Shown here piece by piece: positions 50,719 through 63,500 of a DNA stretch of 64,000 bases. The stretch spans positions 7,346,744 to 7,410,743 of the forward strand of contig OX419759.1 in the NCBI GenBank assembly GCA_948567375.1, in the 5' to 3' direction. The first letter of the stretch is position 1, and every line of letters begins with the position of its first letter. The notes under the pieces were generated by a model that saw only the letters and a list, made by a program, of their open reading frames with translations, was not told where the DNA came from and did not search any database. The DNA is from Lunularia cruciata (Eukaryota; Streptophyta; Marchantiopsida; Lunulariales; Lunulariaceae). Both the position numbers and the translations under genes were made by a program.

Positions 50719-53700
50719 TTTAGCCAACCCGCTTGAGAAAGGGGTAGAGGAAGTAACGTCTTACCAATTTGTAAATTATTACAACATTGCAGTGGACATG
50801 CTAGATGATATGGTCGATCTCTTGTCCATTAACGTGAGTGGCTTAAGATCCACCTATCCATGATGTATACGGACGTTAAGGCACTGCACCGAAGGGTCTA
50901 GTCTTGTGGTTAGCAATGTCTGACATGCAGCAATGGTAAGCTAACTATAGAGACGAAATGTGAAAGATGATCTGGGCATTTTGTACTATCTTCATGGATT
51001 GGATTGTTAATACCATCGCACTAGTGTTTGAAAAATATGTTGTAATCTGGAATATGTTCTCTACGGAGTAAGCTCTTACTATCTTATCATCATTGCTCCG
51101 GCTACCGAAGTTTAAGACAAGTTTAAGATCTCACCCTTCAGAAAGAGGTAAGATGTGCAACTTCAGAAATGGAACTAAGGATGTAGAATCAACCTCCGCT
51201 ATTCGTTACCGGAAAGGGAACTTTTAACTGCTTTGAAGCTGTATTAGTGTTACAGACGAGAAAAGTCTGTTTCACGCCTCTTAAGTTGAACCCCGAGTAG
51301 TGCATTGCATTCGACGGGAAACTCGTTTTACCCTGAAGAGTCCTGGAAGTAATGGAGTTCACTCTTTAGGAAAACTGAGTTCCAAAGATGAACTTCAGGA
51401 ATGAGAAAAGCATTTTGAACCGAGTTCTCCACTTGAATACGAATGCCAAATAATAAGCATTTGAAAAAATCTTACTAGTTGCAAACTGTAGCAACTAAAC
51501 TTTGCACCTGAACCACGTCGATGACGAGTCTTCACTTGACCGTGACAGATTCCGCTGTAGTTGTAAATTGCATGCCATTTGGATTCTGGTGAAAGAAGCA
51601 GACTCTTGTCATTCCGGGAGAATGACAAGCCGTCTGGAGCTTAGATTTCAAGTATATTTTGCAGAGCAGAAAGTGCAAAAACAACGAGGTGCTCATGATA
51701 TTGATTGCCCGCTATTGAACCTTTATAGAAATTCTTACGGTGTAAATGCTTTTTCCTTTCTTGGTCCTAGAGTAAACTTAAAATCAGGAGGATCTACGAG
51801 GCGACAAGCCGCAATAGAAGCAGCTACTCCGCAATAGAAGCAGCTACTCCAAGTTGTGAATGCTTACTCATCGGATGTTAGTAAAGTGTGTAGATCAGTC
51901 GAGCACCAGCGTCCAATTCGAGTTCTCACCACACGAAGGGCAAATTCATTAGAACTTAGATGAAGAACGGGTTCATCCTCTTGACTGTGGTTACGGGAAA
52001 CTCAGCCACCCAGCCACAAAATCTCAGCCATTCATCGACCAAATCATTGGGATTGATATACAGTAACATCTTCCATGAGATTAAACTAAACCATAATAAC
52101 TACCTCTTGTTCAAATACGGTATTCCGCCCAACTGATCGACGTGACCAAACCCATATTCATTCCGCGTAGCCGCCATCTCCGCTTTATGGTAGTCCTGCC
52201 GGGGGCATGGATTGCCTCATTCTCCAACATTAATGGGAAGATGGGGACGTCGCATTCATTAAAATACCTACGTTTTAGGTTCGTAGAACCGGAGTACTGC
52301 CTATAGGAGAGAGAAAAAGAGTTCAAGTCCAACTTGTAATCATATCAAGCTATGGCACCAGTAGAGTATTTGTCACCCCTCCGAGAGCACATTGTAGTGG
52401 AAGTGCCTTGCGAGTGATCATTATGTCAAGGGGCTGCCATGACTTTTGTGTACATCACCAAAAGTACCATATCCTTTAGCTTCATTGCGCTGTCCGTCGT
52501 CACATCAATGGTTGGAGCAATGGTTGCATAGAAAATCACAGCATTTGCTTGTACCAGAGTAGTGCTGGCTTTTGGAAGCTCTATGCTTTTCTCCCCAATC
52601 TCGGCCCAATGCTATGGTACGGTACCTCTCTGGGCTAACCTGCTTTTTCTCTGCTACAACACTGACAAGCAACTACAAGCGTACCTGTTTCCTCAGCTTC
52701 GACGGTGACAAGTAATTTCGTGCAAACGTACACTTCCTGCAGTTAGCTCAAAACTGCTACGAGTCAAACATTCGTTTTACATTTGTTTACTCCCCAAACG
52801 CTCAAAGTATTCGGGCGGAGGTCAAGGATTGAATGGAACTTCAGTACTTCAGGTAAGGTTGTGTAGAAAGAGTGAATTTTCCGCTATAGTTTGATGCACT
52901 ATAGAGAAGTCTTCTAAATCCAACATTTTAATCAGACATTTTCTTCCGCTGCTTATCTAATTCTCCCTGCGATAAATGCTTGAAGCTGTATATTTGCAAG
53001 TTCTGTATGTACACTACATTCCACGCTTGTCAAGTCTAGGTGACGGTGGCCTCCACCACAGATACCGTAGCTACTACCATAGGTAGGCTTGGTCGAGGCA
53101 AAGCAGCTGTCCCGTAGTCAGGGTTCCCATTCCAATGCGTCAAAGCAGAATACCTCAAAGAATGAGACTGTGTCAGTTCTCTCACACTTCGTCTCCAGAC
53201 ATCGTCATTGGAAGGTCCACCTCGGCAGGTGTATTACCTGAAAGCCACAAGGCCTCACGAGTCACAACGCTGATGCAGGAACAAACAGATATTGCACATC
53301 TTAGATCTCGAGGACGTGATGTTAGTTCTACTCAGTGGATACGGTAATCATGTCAAATATATGCGAGCTTGACGTGTGTAAGGGGTAGTCTTTTGGAAGG
53401 TGTTCAACTGCAGACATGAAAAGAAAAGGCCTAATCCAAGGTACACCTAGACGTGATCCTGGAACCATGCAGCGGTATACGCTAATCATGTCCAACGGTC
53501 CCGTTCTCCCCTCATCCCTAACCACAGCTCACAAATGTAACCTGGTCTTCCTGTATGATTGGGGGGTACTTGTACCGTGATGATGAATTCTGCCGGGTTA
53601 TGTAGCGCAAACACGTTTCTAGACCACGAAAGGTAGCCTACTGATGCTTTGCGCTAGAAAACAATCCTGCATCGTTATTTGCTTTCGCATGTAGAGTATT

Positions 53701-53912
53701 ATGAATCATTACAGGAGATCTCACCATTCACATACATGCACTAGTTGATTTGGTACTTAGTCCATAAATTGCCGAGGTTTATCAGGACTAGGTTCAACTT
53801 TACTTTTCCAGCCTACGATCATCTGAACAGCCTCAGGATCCTCTCTGCAACTCTTGAAAATCAACAGAACGGTGATTACCACGTCTCAGCACTGTCGGTG
53901 AGGTCAGTGGAG
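50719..53912. other. Intergenic DNA, no gene recognised
   Basis: Frames up to 111 codons occur but lack recognisable motifs and compatible neighbours. Composition is close to that around POLQ. Confidence 0.45.
51811..51850 (+). repeat. Perfect 20-bp tandem duplication
   Basis: GCAATAGAAGCAGCTACTCC occurs twice in immediate succession. Confidence 0.95.
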
Positions 53913-54395
53913 AAGTGCCTTTGCTTTAAGGAATTTCCTCTAGCAAATCCTTCCGTCCTCTCGCTAGGCCGATCTCTTCGTGTAGAGATTTGTGACATAA
54001 ACAAGAAATACATAGGAGGAATAACTGGGATGTAGATCATTCTACATCTGGTGAGAATGCCCGGTGGAAAACATAGTTATTGCTTCTGCTTTACGGAATC
54101 TCCTCTATCAGCACTCTCTGCCCGCTCGCTACGCCGATCTACTGGAGAACAGACTCGTGACACAGTCAATAATGAAGTAGGACTAACTAAATGTGGATCA
54201 GTCAACATTTGGTAAAGGGATCCAATTAGGAAGTGCCTTTGCTTCAAGGGGGATCTAGTCCTGCAGCACTTTCTGCCCGCTTGCTAGCAGTAGCCCGATC
54301 TATTCGTGTAGAACTTCGTGACATGGTCAAAAGAGATACAGAAGGAGTAAGGGCAATTCATCAATGTTGATCATTCTTACCAAATGCAACAAGGT
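53913..54395 (+). repeat. Three degenerate tandem repeats of about 150-165 bp
   Basis: Copies start near 53913, 54078 and 54231. Shared blocks are AAGTGCCTTTGCTT, CCGATCT....CGTGTAGA and CGTGACA..GTCAA, and each ends near GATCATTCTAC or a variant. Translated, the copies give related peptides (VLSLGRSLRVEICDI in copy 1, ALSARLLAVARSIRVELRDM in copy 3), so the unit may once have been coding. Confidence 0.75.
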
Positions 54396-54584
54396 CCGGA
54401 GGAAGATTTTGTTACAGGTCAATCCACCGATGTAAACCAGTCTAAATGGTAACAAGGAAGGTCCTGTGTTAAAATCAGTAAACGCTGTAAGTAGTCTTGC
54501 CCTCTCTCCACAATTTCTCACCTCTACAACATGGGGAGTAACCGTCTGCATACGTAACACGAACAACTGGCAACGAAGCAATAA

Positions 54585-54621
54585 GCAGAGGCAGAGGCAG
54601 AGGCAGCGGCAGCAGCAGCAA
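54585..54621 (+). repeat. (GAGGCA)n / (GCA)n microsatellite
   Basis: GCAGAGGCAGAGGCAGAGGC is followed by GGCAGCAGCAGCAACAAC. Confidence 0.85.
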
Positions 54622-55470
54622 CAACCACTGGTTATACATCAGAATTCAGACTGTCAACTGGTGATTTCTGTCTTTCTGCTTCAACCTTTTCTCCCTCTGT
54701 CTCTCTGGAGTACATAACTCTGTGCCTTATATCGCACAGCAAGATCTTGGGTCTTTTGTCATCTTTTTTACCGTATACACTCTATGTAGATCCTATGTAC
54801 ACGAAAGACATTTCAAAATCCACCTCGCTACCACTACACCAGACTTATCCTTGTAATAATTCATCGCTGGCATGTTGTCCATGCAACTTAACTCTATACG
54901 TCAGGTGTTCAATACTTAGATGAAATCACAATATCTTATGTGCTGTGTGCGTCGCGGTTCATTCCGAACAATGTCGAGGACTTTAAGACTAGAGATGCTC
55001 CCACATATTTGGCACCTACCACTTAAACGAACCCAAAAGCAAAAAGCTGAACAAGGACTATGTCATATGTGGTAACGGACTTCATACATGTCACATGTGT
55101 GAAGACACCCTTCCTCAGCCTCGGACCTTCCCCCCTCTTACCGCCCCGCCACCTCCACAAGACCACTCGGAGCTTCCCCTCTTAAACCCACCCTAAACCC
55201 AACTTCCCCAGGCAAGATGGGCACTCGGTTCATCTTTATATCACACCCCATCAATGTCCCACATTGTCTTGTCCAAATTGTCCAGCATAGAGGAGATCTC
55301 CTTAATTGTGTATGTGAGCCGAGGTCACCTTAAATTTTTTTTCCTAACCCCCTCCATACTAGTAGTATCTCTATAGGCTCCCTCATACCAGTATATTTGG
55401 TTATATTCTTTGGACCTTATCTAAGCATTTCTACGGAGCTTGTTGTGACCAAGGATGTACACCTAGATTC
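54622..55470. other. Spacer, nothing recognised
   Basis: It includes a C-rich stretch (55120-55210) with no repeat structure beyond one CCCTAAACCC. It may hold the 5' end of the reverse transcriptase element that follows. Confidence 0.4.
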
Positions 55471-58400
55471 CTATGCTATGCACACTCATGGGATCCACAC
55501 TCTCACTCCTCCAATGTGCTATTTTGGCTGATGATTTCAGGAGAGACATCCTTACAGGACCTTATTGGACCTTTTTCCCAATGGACAGTACTCCTTCTAG
55601 GCCATGTGTGCACTTAGTGGCTATCAAGAAACTGCCTCTAAGATTCAGAGGTTCTTGAGAGGAGATTGTGCTGCACTCCAAGAGAAGTACACCATTAGGG
55701 CCCAAGCTACAGCCAGGCAGATTGCAAAGTCCCCACAGCCCCATGCTTTATCTCCAGAGCATCGTCGCCTCTATCAGTCCTTGATGTTAGGTCGAGTGGG
55801 AGAGTACAAGTGGGCAGCCAAGGCGCTCTTGCCCTCTCAGCCAACGCTCTTCTTCTTTGACTTTATTAGCTCTATAGACCCTACATCCATCTTCCTCTAA
55901 GGATCTTCATTTGTTCCACCATGATTATCACCCAAATGAGGAGTTATGACTGACAGAGTCTTGCTTTGCTCCCCTCCACTTTTTATGTTTTTCAACAAGT
56001 GAACCATCTGGGCTAGTTTTTGCACCTACAAAATTTAGGTTTTCCTCTTATCTTTGCATTCTGTCAGAATATTGTCTTTGGTCATGTTCTCCCTAGAACA
56101 ATTCATCTCTTTGGAGCCTCTCGTCTCCTTGCTCTTGCAAGGGAGACCTCAAGGGTGCACCTCATTGCCTATGGGATTTTTTTGCATTTAGTATCTTGCA
56201 TTATTTGCCTATAGTTGTAGCAGTCTTTTTCTTCCTTCTTGTCTCCCCATCAGTTTGTTGTGGCTACTCCAAGGGGCTGTGAGACAATTATTGTGTGCAT
56301 CCAAGCATCCTTGGACATTCATCCAGATTGGATGGTGGTCCAAGTTGATGTCTCAAATGCCTTCAATACCATCTCTTGGCTTGCATTGTTCCATGTTGTT
56401 TGCTCCATTATAGATCAAATCCCCTCCTTGATCCCCCTTGTCCATACATTTTATGATGTATAGACTTCCCCTATTGTATAGCCATCGTATAGTTTTAGGA
56501 GAGTTCTCACAGTTGATGCTAGACAAGGAGATCCATTGGGAGGGGCTCTCTTTACCATTAAGCATTATACGGATTTACAACAAGTGGCAAACAATTTCCC
56601 GTCTTGTCTCTTCCTATCCATCTTGGATGACACTCATATTGTGGGCACTTTGGAGGATGTAGTTAGTGTAGTGTCTACTTTCACACTTAGCTTAGAGACC
56701 TTGAACTTACCAGTCCACACTTGTAAATGCAAGGCTTGGAGCCCATGCACGGTCTTGACTCCTTCCGACTTCCCACTAGGATTCGAGTTCCCTATAGGAG
56801 GGTTGAGAATTCTAAGCTCTCCTTTGGGATAGGAGAATTTTTGTAGTAATTTGTCTCAGACATCTTAGTGCAAGCCATAGCCCATGCTCACCTCTTCCCT
56901 TGGTTGAGGAATACCCAAGTGGCCTATTCTATTCTTAGTCGGTGTTACCCTCCTAGGGCTTCATATTTGGCATAGACATTCCCAGTTAGGAAGGCATTGT
57001 TGACACATTTGTGGATGTCTTATAGTACTATCCATCATACTTTCTCCACTCTATTACGGCCATGCATGCTCCCGTAACTATCAAATGAGTGGTGTAAGCA
57101 ATAGATAGTCCTCCCCATAGTCATGTATAGATGTAGTCTCATAGTGTAAGAGGTCATAACACCAACAACATTGTTGGAGCATGGGCCTTAGTGGTCCCTC
57201 ATTGTAACATTCCAAGGACAAAAGACACCCCAAGAGAAACAAAAGAGAAACACAAGAGAAACATAAGGTTTCATTCCTCAATACTTTGATGCCCTAAGAG
57301 CACCTTGTCTTTATTATATAGCAAAGAGGATCCACTCAAAGTGAGCTACACCTTTGAATTAAATACATGGATTGGTGACATGTTAGAAAGCTCTACCCTT
57401 AGATTAGCTGCATGGATTGGTGACACATTGATCCTTGTCCTATTTGGTTGGTCAAACAAGTTTGACCAAAGGGAATCATTCGAGAATCCCATGTATGGTT
57501 GAGGTACCATTGGAAAGATCTTGATGAGACAAACAAGATAGGTTTCAATTTTTTGAGGCCTACTTCTTTTGTTTAGGCATCTAAAATTTGCTCTAAATAT
57601 TTTAGGGTATTTTTGACCTCTACTTTATTAGTGGAAGTACCCTTTTGGTGATTTCTCTATCTTATCCACTTAGACCATCATATATAACATCCCTAAAGAT
57701 ATTTCCAAGCCAATTTCCACCTCTAGATAATGGTAATACACTCATTTAGAAGATCAATTCTTACATGAGGGTCGTTGTTTTCTATTAAGACCTATCACAA
57801 TAGTGGATTCAAGCACTTATGCTTTCCAAGCATACCTTTGATTGGCTCATGACCTATTGTTTGGCCTTGCATGCACGTCACTCCCCAAGTTTATGGAATT
57901 TGTATACCTAGACTTTAGGAAGTCCAGGTAGATCTTAGAGAGCGCATGCATACTCACACACTTACTAGCATCCACATTGATGAGCCTCTATCTAGCAAAG
58001 CTAGGATCCTCTCATGAGAGAGGAAGAGCTCTAGAGCTTGGATCCAAGTTTCACCTTGATTGACTACTTCTGTTTCACCTCTGAGGAGTTTTCCACAACA
58101 GTTTGATTGAGTTTGGGTCTCCCACATCCAGCTCTCATAGGCTGCCAGACCAATGCACATGTGGTTCCCCTTATGACATGCAAGGATACACTTTCTACAA
58201 TATGCTATAGGTGTGGAGCCCACCAAAATCCATGAAGCAGTTTGGGATATAGTTGCTCACATCCTACGAGCTACATGAGCCCAGATTCAAATTGAGCAAT
58301 AGTTGGATCTATTAGGACCACCTCCCCATCAGGTGCGGACAGATATAATGACTTTCACATATGATTGCCGCACCTTGTATGACGTGGGGCCGGCAAACCC

Positions 58401-58870
58401 TGTACAAGCAGAGTCCTTGACACAAGTAGGCATTCAGGTGGGAGCAGTAGTGACCATTGCATCTAGGAACAAGGAGTGCCACTATGCACCTAGGCTATCC
58501 TCGGATCCATTTGTCCTTATAGCGATTGAGATTTTCGGGCGCCTACATCACCATTTCAACTTCAACAGTCTCCTCAAGGATGCAATGCGAGGTTCTTTTT
58601 TGCAGAGGAGAGGGGCACTTGTAGCTTCTCCAACCATGCTCACATCCTATTACCAACTGCATATCTCATTCACTTTGCAATGTGCTCAAGCCTTGGTCTT
58701 CATGGATGAGCAACTACAGTGGGTACTCCCAACACAACTAGGGTCCTCCCTTCCCACCTACAAAACATACCATTGGAGGACTTCTAACACACAGTTTAGG
58801 AGTAGTCCCCCTCCTTTGTTTCTTTGGTGCTTGTGTGCTTTTCCACCCGGTTCACTTCGGGCCCTACTAG
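55471..58870 (+). mobile_element. Decayed non-LTR-type reverse transcriptase element
   Basis: Blocks in order on the plus strand: QPHALSPEHRRLYQSL (55735), FGASRLLALARETSRVHLIA (56112), VVQVDVSNAFNTISW (56335-56382), DARQGDPLGGALFT (56515-56560), ILDDTHIVGTLEDV (56618-56660), with LDD in place of the usual YADD or FADD, and CKCKAWSP (56728). After an inserted LTR the C-terminal part continues with SSRAWIQVSP, KIHEAVWDIVAHILRA and the open frame 58303-58800 (LYDVGPANPVQAESLT). D-V-x-N-A-F, R-Q-G-D-P-L-G and DDTH define an RT related to a family I recall from bryophytes, other seed-free plants and algae. No LTRs of its own were found. Many stops make it inactive. Confidence 0.82.
57203..57740 (+). 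mobile_element. Solo LTR with perfect 5-bp target duplication
   Basis: The 538-base segment begins TGTAACATTCC and ends GGTAATACA, with TG...CA termini and matching TGTA/TACA ends. It is flanked by CTCAT at 57198-57202 and at 57741-57745. It interrupts the reverse transcriptase element, whose reading resumes on the other side. No internal retrotransposon genes are present, so it is a solo LTR left by LTR-LTR recombination. It is not the LTR of the gypsy or copia elements in this window. Confidence 0.85.
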
Positions 58871-59004
58871 TTTGTGTCTCTGGTTTTGGTCTTTTTGGAC
58901 TCTTGGGCTTTGCTCTCATCTGTCCTTTGTGCCTTTTTGTACTCTTTCCCCTTGACTTGGGGGTACTATTTTATACATTGGATAAATGACAACTGGAAAA
59001 AGGA

Positions 59005-59490
59005 AAAAGAAACTTCGCAAATACTACAATTTGAACCACAAGAACATTGGTTGCAAACAGGGTTTCACTTCATCACGCAAGTTGGTATCCACGTATGCGA
59101 TGTCGAACCACGTGGCATATGGGGGCCGGTTAAGTCTTTTTTGTCAACTTAGGGGCCTGTAGTTTGTACGAGATAGACTTGATCGACCTCCATATTTGGC
59201 ATTTCGATTTAGCAAACCCCCAAGTTGGCAAGAAGATTTAACCGTTCCCCTTGAAACTTTAACATGGCGCGTCAGTGTTATGTGCAAAAGTAATTTCACA
59301 AACAAGACAATCTGAAACACAATAACATTACTTACTAACACGAACTCTCCGCATACCAACTATTACTCGAGTATACCACGTTCAACCACGTGGCCCTTAG
59401 GGTGGTCAGTAAAAATCTTTATGCCAACTTGGAAAGCCGCTAAATCGAAATGCCAAATATGGGAGTCAGTTAAGTCCTTCTCCGGAAATA
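59005..59490. repeat. Interleaved direct and inverted repeat
   Basis: Direct copies at about 59005-59155 and 59285-59440 share AAC.TC.CAAA.A..ACAAT.TGAA, ACACAA.AACATT and AACCACGTGGC. An inverted pair at 59172-59239 and 59413-59482 shares CATATTTGGCATTTCGATTT and its complement, and CAAGTTGGCA. Together they could fold into a long hairpin. A MITE or a rearranged fragment of one is possible. No coding content is seen. Confidence 0.7.
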
Positions 59491-60160
59491 GCAGTAGTCA
59501 AACCGTTGAAAGAACGAGTTTGCCTTGCAACTTCTTTTTCCATTCAGTGGTGAATTAGCCAGCGTTGTCAGTGTTATGGAATTCGTATACAGACTCCCAA
59601 CGTACCTAGTAACCACGAAAGCTTGTTCTATGAAATTGGCTACTGTAGTTAGCCGAGCATGAGGGTGAAGTACGACATGGTATAGAGAAGTCGCGATGAG
59701 CGAGGGAATAGAGGGTCTCAGTAGTGGTGGTTATATGTGTATCGATCCCATCAAAATATGTATGGGTGACGTTGGGATTTGTATAGCTGACTTATAAAAT
59801 TTATAAAATTGTCTCACCTTGTACGGCTTGGTCTGTGGGTGCTTCCCATCCATCGAGGATTTTATGCGGTTGCCTTTCCTTAAGTATAAGCTTTATATTT
59901 AAATTTTACTTTTTTAAATACATTTAGAGATTATTAGTTGCTTTGGTCCAAACATTACGAGCATCTGTAGATGTATTGGTAGGGAATTACAATAGGTAAT
60001 GGGGTACCACTCTACCAGTTGTAAACCCAGAATATACCTAAAGTAACAAGAGAATGTCTTAGCAACTTGCTCTTGCATGTAACCAAGAGACACATGTGCC
60101 TTGATTTGTGTACTGTACTATGGCTCAACTTGGAAAAGTGGAACCCTAATTAAAGGGATC
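59491..60160. other. Spacer, nothing recognised
   Basis: It holds short frames only and no motif. Confidence 0.45.
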
Positions 60161-60561
60161 GGTGTTTGTACCTCACCTTTTCGGTATTTGTACCTCATCC
60201 CCTCTTATCTACCAATTTAGCGCATCAGATTGTTTTCATCTTTGATTATAGTTTTTGGCTCCACATACTATAAAATGTAAATAAAAATTTGGCTTCAAAG
60301 GTGGGGTTTGCACTGATTTGCAATTTGCACGAAATGAAAAAGAGAGAAGGGAGAGAGAGGTAGTGCGTAAAAGAGACCTGGAGACTTCCGCGTTCACCTT
60401 GCTGACTCCCAATTCCTTTACGGTGGTTTTTGATGTCATTTTTTACTTGTTGTTAGAAGATTTCGATGAGTGTTGTGGAACCCAAGAGATTCATACTACT
60501 TATTGGTAGAATAACAAGAGTGTGAGGTACAAGTACCCCAAAAATGAGATACAAATACTGG
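60161..60561. mobile_element. Probable MITE with roughly 60-bp terminal inverted repeats
   Basis: The left end 60161-60218 (GGTGTTTGTACCTCACC...GTATTTGTACCTCATC...CTACCAATTTAG) is approximately the reverse complement of 60501-60561 (TATTGGTAGAATAACAAG...GAGGTACAAGTACC...GATACAAATACTGG). The GTA(T/C)TTGTACCTCA motif is also doubled inside each arm. The 280-base centre has no coding content that I trust. A clear target duplication was not found. Confidence 0.65.
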
Positions 60562-63500
60562 TTTTCTCATATCGAATCTATTGGGACTTATCCCCATTTT
60601 ATGTATTTTGTCTCACCCTTGTATGGCTTGATGAGGTCTTCCCATCCTTCATGTTTTCTACGCGGTCGCCCTTTCTTTGATTAAAAGATGCAAGGCTCTT
60701 CCGCACAAGGCATTCGCTGATGATAAGCTATTACTTTGTTTCTGTGTAAAGGGCGGTTTAAATCCAATAGCTCTTTTTCAGGCAGAATGGCTAAGAAATC
60801 TCAAATATGGAAATTGTATGAATGAATGGGGGTTTCGATGATCGGAGAATCTTGGAACGTTTCAAAGTCGAGATACTTGATTTCTCATTCGTTGTTTATT
60901 GAATCTAATCTGCCTTATCCATTCGAGCCATACTTCATCTCATATTGGTTCTAGAGGATATAGAACTTAAATACACTGCTTCCACGAAGTTCATGTAGAG
61001 AGTAACAAACTAGTATTTATGGTACACAAGAACTGCCGTCTTAGAATTGGAAGATAAAGTTTATCTCACATATGTGAGTATTATATAAACCTGCCAATGG
61101 ACTTCATAACCAATCAAAACGATATACTCCGTGCTCTTGGATTAAGTTGCAAATACTCAAAAGAGCATAGGAAAAACAACATTCTCTTCCTTTTGATGAA
61201 TTGCTTTTGATGATGGCCTTGTTATTAGTGAACTTCCTATGAGTTCAACAGCCATACTTTTCGATTGCGAGGATCGATTAGTCTTGGTGATTTAGTGCTA
61301 AAAGAAGATTTAAAGTTTTGTCCAGATTTGCAAAGGCTTTGATTATCCATCATCCAAAACACGAATGTATAACCTTAATTAGTCGTTCATTCTAATCAAA
61401 ATTTTATTTTTTTTCAAATAGAAGACCTACTTAGTGATTACGCTTACTTCCAAACGAGAATATGCACTTTAAAATAATTAATAAAATAAATTAGGATAAT
61501 AGACTTGTGCACATGGGACTTACTAGATTGCTAAATTACGGAACAAAGTGACCATGTGGTTATCTTATGTGAACTTGTATGTGAATTGACACAAAGTATT
61601 TGACATTACGGGGTTTCAATTAGCCTATTTTTGCGGTTGTAAATTGTTATTGGAGAAATTTATAGAATCTCCTATAGATTGTTACCGGACTTGAGAGGAA
61701 AATCGTTGAATTTTATAGGAGCAATTGTTGTAAATCACTAGAGGTTAACGGGTCACTATTTTCTGGTCTTTTATGGTCTACGGGAGGTCCCATAGACCAT
61801 AAGCCCCAATAAGTTGACCCAAAATTTGCATTCAGCCGTAGAATAATTCAAACCCTGGGTTGTTAGGGGGTTGTTCATAAATGGACTAAAATTTATTTAC
61901 GGGCCCCTAGGAATTACTTCCTCCCGCAACTTTCGAAACTGAAACCTCCTATTATAGTCTAAAATTTCACCCGTGATACGATATTGAAAAGAGGATTACC
62001 ATCCTCCAAGATGAGTGGCAAACTAGAGCTGGAATAACTAAATATACAATCACTTCTTTATTCCTTTATTTTGGAATTATAGATAGCACCCGAGAATTAT
62101 GTAGAGGATAGAGGTACTATACTTTATTTTAGACTTATATATATCCATTACTGGACGGACAATACTAATTGATGTATATTTTTGTTTTATAGTTTCCTTT
62201 ATACCCATATATATCCTCGTTACTCTGTACAGAGAGTACTAGCTAGTGTAATCCACGAGACAGCAATCACCTTTAGACGAGGTTTTATGGATAGCGATAA
62301 TTGTTGGAGCTTAATTCCAGCATATCCGATGGGTTTTTATTTTTGGGTGGCTGGATGAGCGTACATCCTTTCGCTATCCTATGTGTTGCCCTTCCTTATT
62401 GGTTTCTACAGTATAGAAGATATTCCTAAGTGTGGGGGACATAGCTACAGTGGGAAGTTATATTCGTACACTACTGTTGCTATCTCGATAAAGATAGTGT
62501 TGTAAGGGTTATCACTTTGCGGCGCCCATCTTGCCGTAAAAGCAATGTCAGACGGCGCCGTCCCTTTTTCCGCCGCTTCTGTGGCTTCCGTCACTACTTA
62601 CCTGTTCTACTACCGCGTCTTCCCACCTATGAGTAGTCTGTGAGAGATTAAGCAATTCTTAAAAGTTGAGTTTCTTTCCTCAGGAATGTTCGATCTTCCC
62701 TTAAAGTCGGTTCTCTTTTCCTCGTTTTTCCTACACTTTTTGCACTCCCGTAGTTCTCCGCTTTCTTGTTATTTTATGGGCTGTTTTATAGAAAAATTCG
62801 TCATGAGAATTGTTGTTTATAGACATTTTCGCTTCTCCACGAGATTTAATCTGTTTATATTTTGCTACTTCACAACCAGACATGAGGGCTGGGATGTGAG
62901 ATGATTACATTTTAGCATCAATCTATGTTTAACAAAAAACTTGAATGAATTACAAGCTGTTGGTCAATTACCGCTAAAGCAAATAACACTGCACGAGGAC
63001 ATAGCTTTGTGAATATTTGCTTTGAAATGAGAATAAAGAACTAAATTGCTCTCAGTTCAGATTTCGGTGAGCAACGTTCCAAACTCTGTATCTTCAGGTA
63101 CAAAATTCCACAGTGAATACATTATACGTTATTTTGGCCTAGATTCATATTATTTGAAAAGAAAATAAGTGATTCAAGAAACACAATAAAATCCACTCGA
63201 TATTCAAAAGGATCCGGCAAAGAACGGATCTTTTGAGCTATTTGTAAGAGGTTAGAAAAGTTTTTGATGTGGAGCAAAATATATTGTGTAGAACCGTCTA
63301 TTTCAACATATTAAATATGAAGGATTATGGAACGGAGCACATGCACCCTGGGGTTTGCTAGCAACAGGATTCAAGAACATATTCAGGAGAAAACTGTCTC
63401 ATGTATCCATATACAACCTGATGCTAAAATTCAAGAAATACAAGAATCTAAAGGAAATATGTTGTGTCATATATGTGTCCGCTATTGCATTATCAAAGGC

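Noticed and set aside
51502..51837. 111-codon plus-strand frame after POLQ
   Set aside because: No family resemblance, contains part of a 20-bp tandem duplication at its end and lacks supporting splice or promoter context.
55160..55210. Telomere-like CCCTAAACCC
   Set aside because: Little more than one plant telomere unit is present within a generally C-rich stretch, so it is not an interstitial telomere array.
62515..62700. Minus-strand consensus splice donor (CAG/GTAAGTAG) in a GC-rich patch
   Set aside because: A donor alone is weak: no open exon upstream, no acceptor or downstream coding sequence was recognised.
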